Source: Triparma columacea (lineage: Eukaryota; Sar; Bolidophyceae; Parmales; Triparmaceae). From it: a stretch of 19,320 nt of DNA. The notes below the pieces were generated by a model that had not been told where the DNA came from, did not search any database, and saw only the letters and a program-made list of their open reading frames with translations. The DNA lies in contig BRYA01000149.1 in assembly GCA_030267965.1 (NCBI GenBank), positions 18,452-37,771 on the forward strand, read 5' to 3'. Both the position numbers and the translations under genes were made by a program. Positions 18,584 through 19,320 of the stretch are shown here, in pieces; the stretch's first letter is position 1; each line of letters opens with the position of its first letter.

Positions 18584-18821
18584 TGAGAGAGGGGGAGGGA
18601 GGGAGGGAATTGTTTTGGTTTTGTGCAAATTAAGGAGAGGTCAAAGAATCTTTCCAGGAGAGAGGAGTGTGGAGTGTGGAGTGGGAGGAAAAAAAGTGAA
18701 GCGAGATTAAGAAATGAATTGGGAAATTACGCTGCAAAATGTCGACAGCGAATTGCGAAGTTCATTCGACGAAATGTAGTCATAAAAAAGCTCATTATGA
18801 GTTGTGTACATCTGTTGAGAT
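18584..18821. other. Intergenic, upstream of the coiled-coil gene
   Basis: The region lies between the ATG of the coiled-coil gene and the stop of the next minus-strand gene. It must hold the 3' UTR of one and the promoter of the other. It is AT-rich near 18780-18825. No ORF or RNA gene seen. Confidence 0.4.
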
Positions 18822-19320
18822 TTATTTCTTCATGACATGGAGGTCATCCCTGGCTTCAACCTTTGACGCTGGTGACTTTTGCTGCGATTTAGCTGGCGGC
18901 GGTCCAGGAATGGGGTCTTCGTACTGCTGTTGCCTGACCACCCGTGTGTTAACCGGCATATTCTTCAACTGCCTCTCATAATTTCTTCTCAGCATCTCAT
19001 CCTCAAACCTCTTGTACAGACTCTTCCCCTCCTTCTTCGCCGCCCTCTCCCCCCCCTCAGCTTCAATTTCTACGTGCATAGGGTTGTCGCTCGAGAACTT
19101 GCTCCCTCTCCTCTCTCCCAATTCAATCCCCTCCCCTGCCCCTTCGTTACTTCCTGACCTCGGGTTGAGCGAACTTTGGAAAGCTCTTGCAGCCATTCCT
19201 CCGTTGCTAGTGCTAAGGTCGTTGAATGAGTACCACGCCCATGCAATGAACAGTACAATTATGAGCACCGTTGCGGTGATCAAGACTGCACCCATTCCCA
19301 GGGCTTCATAGTTGTCCTCC
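18822..19320 (-). CDS. Single-pass membrane protein, C-terminal part, unrecognised
   Basis: The frame is open to the window edge, so 165 residues are visible and the N-terminus is probably missing. The internal ATG at 19295 would put the membrane helix at the extreme N-terminus. The visible part starts EDNYEALG, then a hydrophobic helix (MGAVLITATVLIIVLFIAWA) with WYSF at its end. A ~120-residue hydrophilic tail follows, with a charged helix (KSLYKRFEDEMLRRNYERQL) and a Pro/Gln/Lys-rich end. The tail has no Cys and no recognised domain. If the upstream part is extracellular or lumenal, the tail is likely cytosolic. It is transcribed in the same direction as the coiled-coil gene. Confidence 0.65.
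   Translation of the reverse strand, partial: EDNYEALGMGAVLITATVLIIVLFIAWAWYSFNDLSTSNGGMAARAFQSSLNPRSGSNEGAGEGIELGERRGSKFSSDNPMHVEIEAEGGERAAKKEGKSLYKRFEDEMLRRNYERQLKNMPVNTRVVRQQQYEDPIPGPPPAKSQQKSPASKVEARDDLHVMKK

Noticed and set aside
18791..18801. Short palindrome ctcattatgag as terminator or operator
   Set aside because: It is only 11 bases, in an AT-rich gap; such palindromes arise by chance and there is no supporting context.
1..19320. tRNA, rRNA, CRISPR array, insertion sequence or transposase
   Set aside because: I looked on both strands and saw no cloverleaf, no regular spaced repeats and no transposase or reverse transcriptase motifs.

Overview
The window is nuclear DNA of a compact eukaryotic genome, most likely a unicellular stramenopile alga. 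This placement is an inference, resting on short introns (about 80-320 bases) between long GC-rich exons, very short intergenic gaps, an aspartic protease of heterokont-like style, and a LRR/coiled-coil protein of the basal-body type. Bolidophyte/Parmales or pelagophyte are reasonable guesses; I cannot fix the species. Nothing looks bacterial: there are no operons or ribosome binding sites, and the ORFs join cleanly only across GT-AG introns.

Layout. (1) 57-8456, plus strand: the 3' part, at least five exons, of a giant bridge-like lipid transfer protein of the SABRE/Hobbit/Fmp27 (BLTP2) family. It carries a CHORD-like cysteine/histidine zinc module near its C-terminus that I do not recall from plant, animal or fungal members. 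(2) 8531-8878, minus: APC11, the RING-H2 subunit of the anaphase-promoting complex, with an apparently lost third zinc site. (3) 9325-12696, plus: five-exon LRR plus coiled-coil protein resembling LRRCC1/VFL1 (centriole/basal body). (4) 12784-14671, plus: three-exon SEC14/CRAL-TRIO protein with a signal peptide and a second hydrophobic helix. (5) 14688-15050, minus: small unrecognised His/Pro-rich protein. (6) 15299-16743, plus: cathepsin D-like aspartic protease whose start lies in a 13-base first coding exon. (7) 16973-18583, minus: unrecognised coiled-coil protein. (8) 18822-19320, minus: C-terminal part of an unrecognised single-pass membrane protein, cut by the window edge.

The genes do not form an obvious pathway. 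Two concern lipid transfer between membranes (BLTP2 and SEC14), two the cell cycle/centrosome (APC11 and LRRCC1-like). Neighbouring genes lie head-to-head or tail-to-tail with gaps of 16-450 bases, so convergent transcripts probably overlap.

Intron structure is unusually regular. Ten of eleven complete introns begin GTGAG, most end CAG, and seven of the twelve complete or partial introns contain a CTAAC branch-point-like motif, twice as the full yeast-like TACTAAC. Several introns share a GC-rich sequence around cgcttcgctcgtc, which may be an intron-borne repeat (introner-like). The most interesting items are the zinc module in the lipid-transfer protein, the shared intron element, the membrane-targeted SEC14 and the altered APC11 RING.
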